A DNA stretch of 29,670 nt from Eubacterium sp. (GTDB lineage Bacteria; Bacillota; Clostridia; Lachnospirales; Lachnospiraceae), in NCBI GenBank assembly GCA_003486385.1, contig DNFT01000021.1, forward strand, positions 1-29,670. The letters are read 5' to 3'. Positions within the stretch are counted from its first letter, which is position 1, and every line of letters starts with the position of its first letter. The position numbers and the translations under genes were made by a program. Under the pieces are notes generated by a model. It worked only from the letters and a program-made list of their open reading frames with translations. It had not been told where the DNA came from and made no database searches. Positions 12,755 to 22,152 of this stretch are shown in pieces.

Positions 12755-15700
12755 CTAGTTGTGGTTGCCAAGCACATCATACACTGTTCCGACAACCGGC
12801 TTTAATGCCTTTATTTCATTGTTGAAATCAGGTGTTACCTCGAAGTCCTCGGTTATTGTAGCCGTAAAGGTAAGGGCATTCGTGCCTTCTCCTCCTGCGA
12901 ACTGTACATCCTTAACAGGAAGACCGCTTATAGCTGACAGTCCCATTCCGGAGGCACTCTTTATGACCTCATCATATATAACGGTTATCGAAATGGTGTC
13001 ACCTGCCTTGTACCTGCCAAATGCAAGGTTGGCAAGACCTACCTGCTGTGGTGCCTTTGAGTCAAATACCTTGTAGTGTGCATCAACAGCTCCAATCCAC
13101 CATTTGTTCTCTTTTCTTCCGGTAGCCGCTGCTTCCAGCTGTACGGAGTCATTTATACTGATTCTGGCATACGTCGGTGAGCCTGAAACAACATAGCCAT
13201 TGTTGGAGGTTCCATATTTATCTTTTGTCCAATCACCTTTTCCATACTTGAATGCAATATTTCCCTGTGAACCGCCTGTGAAAGGAAACGCAATATCGGT
13301 CTGCAATCCTCCGGCACATATATCAAAAGCATACTGTCCGAAGTATCCTGTTCCGTCGCTGTATAATCGTAACCAGCACCAGCTGTCCTCAATATCCTGC
13401 ACATCAGCCGTTATATAGAATCCTGCCTGTGTAGCAACATTCTTAACATAATCTCTTGTTACAGAATCGACACCCGCATTTTTCAATGCTGTATGAAGTG
13501 AATCAAACCAGATATGCGGTCCACCACTATAATCTACGCTGTTCTTGTCTTTTTTACTGCTTACCGTCCAATTTACATCCTTACCATAGGTGTACCAATG
13601 ATTATAAATATCAGACGCATCATACTGTGACAATGCTTTGATTATTCTTCTAAACGACTTAGTATCGCCAAGACTTCCCGGATAATTGCCCTTTGTATCT
13701 ATGGTCTTATACAGCTCCACATCATAGTAGCGATTGGTATTATTGATATTAAATGCAGCCGCCGCGTCCGCCGCAGTCTCCGCTCCCCACTCCTCAACAT
13801 TGAAGGTCTGCTCCATATCCTCAGGTCTGAATGTAAGGTATACATTCTCCCCACCGACATGCTTAAAATGATATTTATCAAGTGCTATATCGATGTCGAC
13901 CGTTGAGCCATACGCCGTACCATTTACCGTTCTGTAGTAGACATAGATTGGATTGGATATCGCCTGTGTGCCCTCAGGAAGAGTTCTTGTTACCTTATAG
14001 GTGAGCTTAGCTCCCGTTGAACCGTTCTGCAGGGTTACAGCCTCCTCACCCTCATATGAAAGTGTAAATATTCCTCCGTGACCCCACTTAGCTGTGAGGT
14101 TATAATCCTTCTGCGTTCCCTTCACTATCTCGGATACAGGTACATCACCTTCATACCAGCCAAGGAACTTATAGCCCTCCTTAGCTGTAGGTGCAATCAG
14201 GATAACATCATTGTCCTCAATGCTGTAGCTTGCAGGATTATCATTCGATACAGCTCCCGTTCCGGCATCATAGCTGATACTGAATACGTTCAGCGTCCAT
14301 ACCGCATACAGATTGATATTTCCCGATTCAACAAGGTTCTTTACCGTAGCTCCGTCACTGTATACAGGCTCTCCGTCCTTTTCAAGCGCCCAGCCGTTAA
14401 AGGTATAGCCCGGTCTTACAAAGCCCTCCATATCCGAGATAAGAGGAAGATTCTTCGCTGTATCATATACCATATCAAGTGTCTCTGTAGGAACGGAATC
14501 ACCCTTGCAGCTGTCAAAGGTTATGACATAAGAGTTTACCGACCATTTTGCATAGAATGTCGGCTCATAGCCAACCCTGAGCTTTATCGGTGCAGTCACC
14601 TTATTGTTATATGTGTCATCAGTGTACCAGCCCTCAAAGGTATATCCCGCCTTAGTCGGTTCATAGAGTGTGAGGAAATCATCTTCAACCGTGAAGCTGT
14701 CCGGATTTCCGGCAGCATTCTGTGCACCGTCCATATTGACATATATTATGCGGTATCTTACAGGTGTCCACACAGCATACAGATGAATTATGCCATTGTC
14801 ATCCGGCACAAGCTGTGAAACGACCTCACCGTCTGTGTACTTTGCTTCCTGCCCTGCCTTCAATGACCAGCCTGTGAAGTTATACTCAGGCTTTGAAAAG
14901 CTGTTCTGCTTCAGCGCCTTGCTCTCTGTGTAGGTGAAGCTCTGTCCGTCCGTAGTATCCCCGCCGTTGTTTGAATGGAATACAACCTTATAGCTGTGCT
15001 CTCTCCACTTAGCATAGAGCTCTCTGTCGCCTATGCCTGCGGCGGCTATCACCTCAACCTGCTCACCTGCACATTCCTTATCGTAATACCAGCCCTCGAA
15101 GGTAAAACCTGTCTTCTTCGCAGGCTTCAGTTCAATCCTTCCTGTTGTGATATTGTAGGAAGCCGGATTGCCATTCTCTGCCCCGTCCACATTTGAGTAT
15201 ACAAGCTTGTACTCTATCGGCGTATAGTGTGCATAGAGTACATGATTCTGTGCCGTCTTAACAACGGTATCCGCCGTTATCTGCACAACCTCGTCCGAAG
15301 CAGGCTGAGGCTTGGTAAACCATCCATCGAAGGCATATCCCCTCTTAGAAGGCTGCGGAAGCTCTCCGTAGACCTCATCAAATACTACAGTCTTACTCAA
15401 TGCCGTATCTGCCGGCAGGCTTCCTCCGTTCACATCTAATGTCAGGGTATAGCTGTCCGCCTTCCATATCGCTGTGTACTCAAGGTTCTCAGCCGGCATG
15501 TCCGCAAACAGTTCCCTGCTCCATTCATACGAATATCCTTCCTTTACAGGTACAGGAGCATTTATCTTCGTGCCATAATAGAGCGTTCCCGATGTGTAAT
15601 TGTCCGCAGCTCCTCCGGCGAAATCCCAGCTGAGAGTATACTGGTTTCTTGTGTAATAGTAATCGACTACATTCTTACTCTCATCGGTGCAGATTGTGAT

Positions 15701-18700
15701 TGTCTTAGCCTCGCCGACAGCGGTAAAGCCTTCAAAGCTCTTTAGCGGTGCCTCAACATAGCTGTCCATAGGTGCAGTCTCATTTAAGCTGGCTGCAAGT
15801 GTGTACTGGTCGGAGCCGTCCACATTCTGATGGTAATAGTTGACCGTGTATCCGTATTCGCCTGCCTTCCATGCAGCAGTTAGCTTCATGTCCTTTGAAG
15901 GCATTGTTCTCACATCAAATCTCACATCGCCATCGTACCAGCCGGCGAAGCCATAGCCTTCCCTGTATGCCGAAGGAGGTGTTATATTCGCACCGTACAG
16001 TGCAGTTATCGTATCATTACCCTCAAGTGCTCCCTCGGTTGCATCGAAGGTGAGTGTATAGGTATTTCTGGTGTAGTCATATCTAAGTACCGCATTTCCG
16101 TCCGCCGTGATTTCAAGCGTCCTCTGCTCCGGCGCTGTGAAGCCTGCATAGTCATGGGTCTGTGGTGTCACAATATCCTCCGTAACACCTGTGAGCTCAT
16201 CCGTCCTGTCAAGCACATAGCTGCCATCAAGCTGCTGTAAATAATGCTCAACGCGGTAGCCTGTATCCTTTGCCGGGCTCCAGTCCGCATAGAAGGTACG
16301 GTTTCCTATACTTCCATGCTCTATTCTATCAACCCTGTCCCCGGTAAGCTCAGCGTTATCATACCAGCCCTCAAATACATAGCCTGTTCTGACCGCAGCC
16401 CTGAGTATGATTGTCTCACTCTCAATATTGTATGAAGCAGCATTGGTGCTGGCACCATCATACAGATTCTCATAGGAAATCTTATACTCCTCCGGAATCC
16501 ACACAGCGTACAGTGTCACCATGCTGCCGTCCGCCTTTGAAATGTTCTTGACACTCTCTGAATCGGTGTAGCGCACCTCTCCCGCCTTTGTAAGGCTCCA
16601 TCCGCCAAAAACATAGTTCTCACGCGAAAACTTATTAGCCGGAAGAGTTACCGCCTCATCATAGGTAAGTGAGATATCCTCCATCTCTCCCTCTGCATAT
16701 TCGGAATTTCCGTCAAAATGTACCGTATATGTGACAGGTGTCCACAATGCATGATATACAATGTCCTCCCTGCCCATAACCGTATTCACCTTAACGGCCT
16801 TTTTGCCGTCAAGGCTCCAGCCTCCGAATATATATCCGTCTCTTGCCACATTCTCAGGAACATTGATTGTGCCCTCATAGCATGTATCGGCTGTCACAGC
16901 CTTATCGTCATATCCATAATCAAATGTGTACGAATATCTTTCGCGTCTGTAATTGACCTTGATTATCATTTTTCCGTCCGGTGCCACACTGGCTGTATCA
17001 CATTCCTCACCAAGCACAGTCATATTGCTGAATACGATTCCACCATCTACCGTGAAAAGCTTATCGGCTGTGGTTTCTCCTTCAAGCGGAGTCTTTCTTA
17101 AGCTGTCCGCAGTGATTGACGAACCTGTATATCCTTGTGCTGTGAAACTGCTCTTAAGTCTGTAGGCTCCATCCGTATCCTGCACATAGTACTCAACTCT
17201 GTACTGTGTATGCGGATTTCTGCTCCACTGTGCAGTATATACTACATCCTCCGTTCCCATAGCTGAAGCTACTTCATTATCCCAGCCGGTAAATGTATAA
17301 CCATCTGCTGCAACCATAGGAGGAACAATCTCTGCACCGTATTTAAGCTCATAGCTTACACTTGTGTCTCCTGCCTCGCCTTCATTGAAGGTGACAGTGT
17401 GCCATTCAAGCGGATAATAATAGCGGAGAACTGTGCTTCCGTCTGCCTCTATTCTTATCTCCTGCGCTGCCGGTGAGGTATATCCCTCATACGTCTTAAC
17501 CGCAGGTGTTACATAGCTGTCCGTGGTGCCTGTGAGCTTCTCGCTGTCTGCAAGCTCATACTCACCTGAGGCTATCTGCTCCTTATAATGCTCCACACGG
17601 TAAGCTGTGTTCACAGAAGGTGTCCATTTTGCAAATATATTAGTATCCTGTGCCGGCATAAGCTCAGGGAACTCATACACCTGATTTAGCTCCTCATCCT
17701 CATACCAGCCTGCAAAATCATAACCCATTCTTACCGGATCGGCAGGCTTGTCTATCTTCTTTTCAAACGCAGCATTGATAATATTTATATAGGTTCCGCC
17801 ATTGGTGTAAGGAACTATAACATATCCGTCCCTTAAATTATCCCAATATAATGAAAGTCTTCTCTGTATAGGTTTTGATGAGAAAGCAAGCGGATATCTG
17901 TTCCATGTTATTATCATCTCGCCTTCAAGTCTCTTATCTTCCTTATCAGGGGTTACTGTTATAGTGTTCGTCTGAGGGTCATAGGAGAACTTGTCATTAG
18001 TCATCACGATGTCAAAATTATTTCTGTTCCTGCCGCCTGCCGGTTTGGTCGGATCATAGTAATCCTCATATACCGCATGGGCCTCGCCGCCTTCAACTAA
18101 GTCAAGGTATGTAAGGTCAAACACACTGTCCGGTACTACCACCGAGCGGACATGCTGCTTCATCTTCATATACGGCATATCCTCCTGGGCGGTGGTAAAA
18201 TCAAGTATACTGTCCCTGTTTCCCACGGACCACAGCGGCCATTCCTTATTGATAAGCGTGTACATCGCCGTATATCTGTCGTTGAGTGCCTGTGCCTTAA
18301 GTGCGACATCCAGATAAGCACCCACATCTATCAGAAGTGCTCCGCTGTACTGCTGGCTCTTTCCAAGACTCTGGGTGTATTTAAGCTCATAGTAGAAATA
18401 TCCCCACAGCTTAGTGTATGCTCCAGCCTCCGCGACAAATCCAACCGATGCTAACTTGGTTGAGAACACACCCACCTTGAACTCGAACTCAAGCCCTGCC
18501 CTCACGGCAAGTCTTCCCATTACATAGAAATCAAATTCATACGCGTCCTCAATAAGCTGTACGGTATCGTTGTATACCTTTCCGGCAAACACATCTATCG
18601 TATATGTATAGCGCTTTCCGGTTATGTAGTCGAAGTCGAAGCCGACAGCAACGCAGGCATCAACCTTCACAACGAAATCCACATCTATGCTTACCGCAAT

Positions 18701-21226
18701 AATTGGCAGGCACGGCGGCAGAAGCTTTTCCTGGTTTATAATATTCTGCTCAAAAATCTTTATCCAGTCGGAATCCTCGTCCATCATATCGCTGTAGCGC
18801 TTGACAAGCTTATTGGCATTCTCCTCGGAATCCTCATCCTCACCATCATCCTTCGCCTGCTCTATAAGCTCCTTAATCTGATCTGCGATATCAAGTGCTG
18901 TATTGAAGCCGCCCTTATCCTCATCGTCATTGTCATCGCTGCTGTTAGTGACCATGACAGCACTCACTTCAATTCCTGTATAATTGAGCACATCAATATT
19001 GGCAGTCACGCGGTACTCTGCAATGTAAGGGAATATTCCCCATACCTTCCAGACAGCCTTGCTGCTTACACCAAGGTCAAGACCCACTTCCTCGGTAAAC
19101 TTACCGCTTACGGTTATCTCTACCTGATTGTCTGAGCCTTTTTTACCCATTGTAATCTTTGCCTGAACCTCAAGCTCCACGCTAAGTCCCTTATCCCTTG
19201 CTGCGGAACCCTCAGCCTGTGAAAGATTCTTAGGTGTCGTGCTGATTGTAGCCTTAGGATATCCGTCCTCAAGCTTACATTCAACCGATATGTCAGATGA
19301 CATAAGCTGCAGCTCCTCCGGCGATATCGTACTTCCATCCTCAAGGATTACCTTGTAGTCCTCAAGGTTCATGTTATCTTTTAACCTTGTAAAGTTGTCT
19401 GTGGCAAGTGCTAAGGAGGCAAGATACTGTGCCGCCTCATCGGCAAAGCCGCTTTCAACTGCCTGTTTCTCAATTGCTCTCTCGATTGAGGCTGTATCCA
19501 CGCCCTCAATCATTTCCGCTCCGGACATCTGTTCACTTGTATAGATGTCCATAGCTGCTATCACTTCATCAAAACCAACAGCCCTATACCCAATTGTCGT
19601 AGTGCCGTTATCATTTTTCGTGACAGCGGTTACTAAGCCGTAGCTTCCTATCTGTGCAGCATTTTCACCTTCTGAGATACCGAATATTCCACTATAAAAA
19701 GCAACATAGTCGCCTATATCCACCGTTGTCCGGCTGTCAAGCCCTACATTGGCATACACATCCGGCGAATAGTCAAGCAACCTGTTGTCAATCGTCATAC
19801 TGCCCTCGCCGGCATTGTCAAGGAAGGCAGCTGATACAGGCAGAATATCCGGTGTGAAGATTACATCCTCAGGTGCGGCATTCTTATAGCTGTACCTGTT
19901 ACCGTTCTTACCTGTTATCTCTACATAAGCGATATCGCCGTTTTGTTCATCCGGCGTATCAAGTGTTCTTAAATCCGGCCTTAAGCCTGCATATATTGAT
20001 ATTACATCCCCTACGTTCAAGCTTTCCCTGCTGTAATCGAACTGACCCTGTGTAAGCTCTGCCGGGCCAAGCACCCCATCCTTATCCGCCTTATAGAGTG
20101 CAATACTCAGCGTTTCAACAGAATCTCCAGCATTGGTTATATTCTTTAAATCGCTTATAGGTATATACACAATGTCACTGTTAAGTGATACATTCAATAC
20201 CTCCTTCTTAGCTGTTGTAAAGTTGTACTCCCTTACCGTGTCCGGCTGATTTTTAAAATTAAGTCTCGAATCCGTGAGTGTGATTCTATATGTACAACCG
20301 TCCTCAAAACCCGGAACAGCCATGGATGAATTGTTTTCTATCTCAGGAGTAATTCCTGTAATCACATACTCTCCATCCGCACCTGTAACCCTGACAATGT
20401 CCGTCTGCCCAGGGTCGGTAAGGTTCTTTACATCAAGAGCTGCGCGCACTCCCTCTGCGTCCAGCTTCTTGTCCTCTGTCACAACCGTGATGGCAAAGCT
20501 GTCTCCGTCGACATTCTCCACTGCGGCAAATACTATGTTCTCTACCGGCTGCAGCTGCTCAGCCTGTCTATATGCAGCATACAGTGTAAGGTCCCTGTTG
20601 ACACTGTCATCCTCCTTAACCGGCTGTGTAAGTGCTTCATCATAATACCATCCAAGGAAGATATTCCCTTCACTGTACGGCGTAGAAAAACTCTTTATCC
20701 TGGTTCCACGCTCAACCTGCTTTGTCTGTAATACACTTCCGCCCTGTGTTGCAAAATTCACAGAATATCTCACTTCCGGCTCCACATTATTCTGTGTGGT
20801 AGTCTCCTGTGTGACGTTCTCCGCTTCACCGGACTCACTGACAGTCTCACCACTGACTGTGGCAGGCTGGGTATCCGCCGTCTTTGAAGAACTCTGTTCA
20901 TTCCCTCCTGCCGAAGTCTCCTGTGCTGACGGCCCGGTCACCTCAGGTGTCTCATACTGTTCACCGGATTGTTCCGTCTGCCGCTCATCTGCCGGCTGGC
21001 TTTCTGTCTCCTGATTAGTATTCCGGCTGCTCTCCTGTGGCAGATCCGCAACCTCCGTTCCAATCAGTGGCTGCTCATCCGGTATGCCCTGCGCCGGCTT
21101 GGATTTCCCAATCGTGTTAAGTATTGCCAACGCTGTGCCGGACACAATCAATGCAATAATGATTGTAAGCACTGCTGCTCTTCTGGCTTTGTCTGCCCAT
21201 ATTGCATTATAGATTTTTCTCCACAT
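12755..21226 (-). CDS. giant repeat-rich surface protein (InlB B-repeats, MucBP-like modules)
   Basis: A 2823-residue protein. Residues 17-39 are one hydrophobic segment (signal or anchor; a TALA site may be cut). Residues 40-150 are a Ser/Thr/Gln/Glu-rich linker, and 151-222 one InlB-type B repeat. Residues 223-1130 are an unrecognised, beta-rich region with an acidic insert (SSDDNDDEDKGG) near 760-775. About 1131-2385 is an array of some 13 InlB/Listeria-Bacteroides repeats, each with GY.F.GW and ending in LYA.W-like motifs, mixed with four MucBP-like modules such as YRVEHYKEQ. About 2390-2480 is Calx-beta-like (VYYRTVNGTAYGSTVDID), then an unknown stretch and an Ig-like end stopping at VYDVLGNHN. 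There is no LPXTG, SLH or choline-binding anchor. The start at 21226 has AGGAGG; an in-frame extension to 21310 lacks one. The divergent two-component genes are likely regulators. An adhesive role is inferred. Confidence 0.88.
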   Translation of the reverse strand: MWRKIYNAIWADKARRAAVLTIIIALIVSGTALAILNTIGKSKPAQGIPDEQPLIGTEVADLPQESSRNTNQETESQPADERQTEQSGEQYETPEVTGPSAQETSAGGNEQSSSKTADTQPATVSGETVSESGEAENVTQETTTQNNVEPEVRYSVNFATQGGSVLQTKQVERGTRIKSFSTPYSEGNIFLGWYYDEALTQPVKEDDSVNRDLTLYAAYRQAEQLQPVENIVFAAVENVDGDSFAITVVTEDKKLDAEGVRAALDVKNLTDPGQTDIVRVTGADGEYVITGITPEIENNSSMAVPGFEDGCTYRITLTDSRLNFKNQPDTVREYNFTTAKKEVLNVSLNSDIVYIPISDLKNITNAGDSVETLSIALYKADKDGVLGPAELTQGQFDYSRESLNVGDVISIYAGLRPDLRTLDTPDEQNGDIAYVEITGKNGNRYSYKNAAPEDVIFTPDILPVSAAFLDNAGEGSMTIDNRLLDYSPDVYANVGLDSRTTVDIGDYVAFYSGIFGISEGENAAQIGSYGLVTAVTKNDNGTTTIGYRAVGFDEVIAAMDIYTSEQMSGAEMIEGVDTASIERAIEKQAVESGFADEAAQYLASLALATDNFTRLKDNMNLEDYKVILEDGSTISPEELQLMSSDISVECKLEDGYPKATISTTPKNLSQAEGSAARDKGLSVELEVQAKITMGKKGSDNQVEITVSGKFTEEVGLDLGVSSKAVWKVWGIFPYIAEYRVTANIDVLNYTGIEVSAVMVTNSSDDNDDEDKGGFNTALDIADQIKELIEQAKDDGEDEDSEENANKLVKRYSDMMDEDSDWIKIFEQNIINQEKLLPPCLPIIAVSIDVDFVVKVDACVAVGFDFDYITGKRYTYTIDVFAGKVYNDTVQLIEDAYEFDFYVMGRLAVRAGLEFEFKVGVFSTKLASVGFVAEAGAYTKLWGYFYYELKYTQSLGKSQQYSGALLIDVGAYLDVALKAQALNDRYTAMYTLINKEWPLWSVGNRDSILDFTTAQEDMPYMKMKQHVRSVVVPDSVFDLTYLDLVEGGEAHAVYEDYYDPTKPAGGRNRNNFDIVMTNDKFSYDPQTNTITVTPDKEDKRLEGEMIITWNRYPLAFSSKPIQRRLSLYWDNLRDGYVIVPYTNGGTYINIINAAFEKKIDKPADPVRMGYDFAGWYEDEELNQVYEFPELMPAQDTNIFAKWTPSVNTAYRVEHYKEQIASGEYELADSEKLTGTTDSYVTPAVKTYEGYTSPAAQEIRIEADGSTVLRYYYPLEWHTVTFNEGEAGDTSVSYELKYGAEIVPPMVAADGYTFTGWDNEVASAMGTEDVVYTAQWSRNPHTQYRVEYYVQDTDGAYRLKSSFTAQGYTGSSITADSLRKTPLEGETTADKLFTVDGGIVFSNMTVLGEECDTASVAPDGKMIIKVNYRRERYSYTFDYGYDDKAVTADTCYEGTINVPENVARDGYIFGGWSLDGKKAVKVNTVMGREDIVYHALWTPVTYTVHFDGNSEYAEGEMEDISLTYDEAVTLPANKFSRENYVFGGWSLTKAGEVRYTDSESVKNISKADGSMVTLYAVWIPEEYKISYENLYDGASTNAASYNIESETIILRAAVRTGYVFEGWYDNAELTGDRVDRIEHGSIGNRTFYADWSPAKDTGYRVEHYLQQLDGSYVLDRTDELTGVTEDIVTPQTHDYAGFTAPEQRTLEITADGNAVLRYDYTRNTYTLTFDATEGALEGNDTITALYGANITPPSAYREGYGFAGWYDGDVRFDVRTMPSKDMKLTAAWKAGEYGYTVNYYHQNVDGSDQYTLAASLNETAPMDSYVEAPLKSFEGFTAVGEAKTITICTDESKNVVDYYYTRNQYTLSWDFAGGAADNYTSGTLYYGTKINAPVPVKEGYSYEWSRELFADMPAENLEYTAIWKADSYTLTLDVNGGSLPADTALSKTVVFDEVYGELPQPSKRGYAFDGWFTKPQPASDEVVQITADTVVKTAQNHVLYAHYTPIEYKLVYSNVDGAENGNPASYNITTGRIELKPAKKTGFTFEGWYYDKECAGEQVEVIAAAGIGDRELYAKWREHSYKVVFHSNNGGDTTDGQSFTYTESKALKQNSFSKPEYNFTGWSLKAGQEAKYTDGEVVSQLVPDDNGIIHLYAVWTPVRYRIIYVNMDGAQNAAGNPDSFTVEDDFLTLYEPTKAGYTFEGWYTDDTYNNKVTAPIKLRVGYEPTFYAKWSVNSYVITFDSCKGDSVPTETLDMVYDTAKNLPLISDMEGFVRPGYTFNGWALEKDGEPVYSDGATVKNLVESGNINLYAVWTLNVFSISYDAGTGAVSNDNPASYSIEDNDVILIAPTAKEGYKFLGWYEGDVPVSEIVKGTQKDYNLTAKWGHGGIFTLSYEGEEAVTLQNGSTGAKLTYKVTRTLPEGTQAISNPIYVYYRTVNGTAYGSTVDIDIALDKYHFKHVGGENVYLTFRPEDMEQTFNVEEWGAETAADAAAAFNINNTNRYYDVELYKTIDTKGNYPGSLGDTKSFRRIIKALSQYDASDIYNHWYTYGKDVNWTVSSKKDKNSVDYSGGPHIWFDSLHTALKNAGVDSVTRDYVKNVATQAGFYITADVQDIEDSWCWLRLYSDGTGYFGQYAFDICAGGLQTDIAFPFTGGSQGNIAFKYGKGDWTKDKYGTSNNGYVVSGSPTYARISINDSVQLEAAATGRKENKWWIGAVDAHYKVFDSKAPQQVGLANLAFGRYKAGDTISITVIYDEVIKSASGMGLSAISGLPVKDVQFAGGEGTNALTFTATITEDFEVTPDFNNEIKALKPVVGTVYDVLGNHN
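14075..17835 (-). repeat. coding repeat array: about 13 InlB B-repeats with four MucBP-like modules
   Basis: In the protein, repeat ends are recognisable as NIFAKW, VVYTAQW, IVYHALW, TLYAVW, TFYADW, KLTAAW, LEYTAIW, VLYAHY, ELYAKW, HLYAVW, TFYAKW, NLYAVW and NLTAKW. MucBP-like modules begin YRVEHYKEQ, YRVEYYVQD, YRVEHYLQQ and YTVNYYHQN, and end in RYYYP/RYDYTR-type strands. The copies are well diverged, so this is an old array rather than a recent amplification. Confidence 0.85.
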
Positions 21227-21308
21227 AGCATATTCCTCCTGTTGTCTTTTATAAATCAAAAGTGCTATATTAGTTCTATTTGCTATATATAATATCCTAA
21301 TAAAAAAC

Positions 21309-21369
21309 ATTCATGGACGAAATTGCATGAATTACATTTTTTTTGACATGAACGATAAGACTTAGCTGT
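21309..21369. promoter_or_regulatory. divergent regulatory region of giant protein and LytTR/GHKL genes
   Basis: ATTCATG (21309-21315) and CATGAAT (21326-21332) form a 7-bp dyad, and a third CATGAA follows at 21347-21352. CTTAGCTGT (21361-21369) is the complement of ACAGCTAAG, one base from the AgrA-type LytTR half-site ACAGTTAAG. TTGACA at 21343-21348 and TATAAT at 21392-21397 lie here, but their spacing does not make a standard promoter. LytTR-activated promoters often have poor -35 regions. Confidence 0.4.
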
Positions 21370-21429
21370 AGAAATTTATCAATATAAAGTTTATAATACA
21401 TATATAAATTTACAGGGGTGAATGAACGA

Positions 21430-22152
21430 ATGCTTAAAATAGCTGTATGTGATGACGAGATAAACGAAATTTCTTCTATATCCTCTTTTATAAATACCTA
21501 TATGGCAGAGCACGATATACCGATTAGCTATAAATGTTATACCAGCAGTGTTGAGCTTGCCTCAAAGTCTGCTTACGAAAAATATGACCTCTATCTGCTG
21601 GATGTCATCATGCCTGTTTTAAACGGGATGTCCCTTGCCAAGGAGATTCGCAGCTTCGATAAGGCAGCCGATATTATTTTTCTTACTGCATCGCCTGAAT
21701 TTGCTGTCGAAAGCTACACCGTCAAGGCCGCCAATTATCTTCTAAAGCCCATAACAAGGGATAAGCTTTTTGGCGCTATCGATGATATTCTTGAAAAGAA
21801 AGAGTCGGACAGCCCTAAATATATCGTGGTAAAGAACAGCAGCGGAGTACATAAGCTTCTGTTATCAAATATAGTCTGTGTCGAGGCTTTCAACAGAAAA
21901 GTAATTTACTATCTCAATAACGATTCACAGCTGGAATGTTCCGAGCGTTTCACATCAATATGTGATAAGCTTATGTACAACCACGAATTTCTGCTTGCCC
22001 ACCGCTCATTTGTGGTCAATATGAACTTCATACGTTCAATCGGTGCCACGGATATGCAGCTTCAGAACGGAAAGACCATCCCACTTGCGCAGAGAAGAGT
22101 GAGCGAGCTGAAGAAGCAGTATCTCGCCTTCCAGATGGAGGAAACGCCATGA
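21430..22152 (+). CDS. LytTR family response regulator
   Basis: A 240-residue two-component regulator. Residues 1-120 are a receiver domain: LKIAVCDDE supplies the acidic pair, D58 in LYLLDVIMP is the phosphorylation site, LTAS the switch threonine and KP (LLKPI) the conserved lysine. Residues about 135-235 are a LytTR DNA-binding domain with IVVKNSSGVHKL, IVCVEAFNRKVIYY and FLLAHRSFVVNMNFI. The start ATG at 21430 has AGGGGTG nine nt upstream; an in-frame GTG at 21418 overlaps that site. The stop overlaps the kinase start (ATGA), so the two are translationally coupled. Divergent orientation from the giant surface-protein gene suggests that gene as target. No signal-peptide gene (AgrD/AgrB type) is seen. 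Confidence 0.95.
   Translation: MLKIAVCDDEINEISSISSFINTYMAEHDIPISYKCYTSSVELASKSAYEKYDLYLLDVIMPVLNGMSLAKEIRSFDKAADIIFLTASPEFAVESYTVKAANYLLKPITRDKLFGAIDDILEKKESDSPKYIVVKNSSGVHKLLLSNIVCVEAFNRKVIYYLNNDSQLECSERFTSICDKLMYNHEFLLAHRSFVVNMNFIRSIGATDMQLQNGKTIPLAQRRVSELKKQYLAFQMEETP

Noticed and set aside
14078..14818. 246-residue open frame on the plus strand
   Set aside because: It is antisense to the InlB repeat array, Cys/Ile/Arg-rich, has no ribosome binding site and no recognisable domain; a shadow of the giant gene.
14075..17835. Recent tandem DNA amplification in the giant gene
   Set aside because: The repeats are evident in protein but strongly diverged in DNA, so they are old domain repeats.
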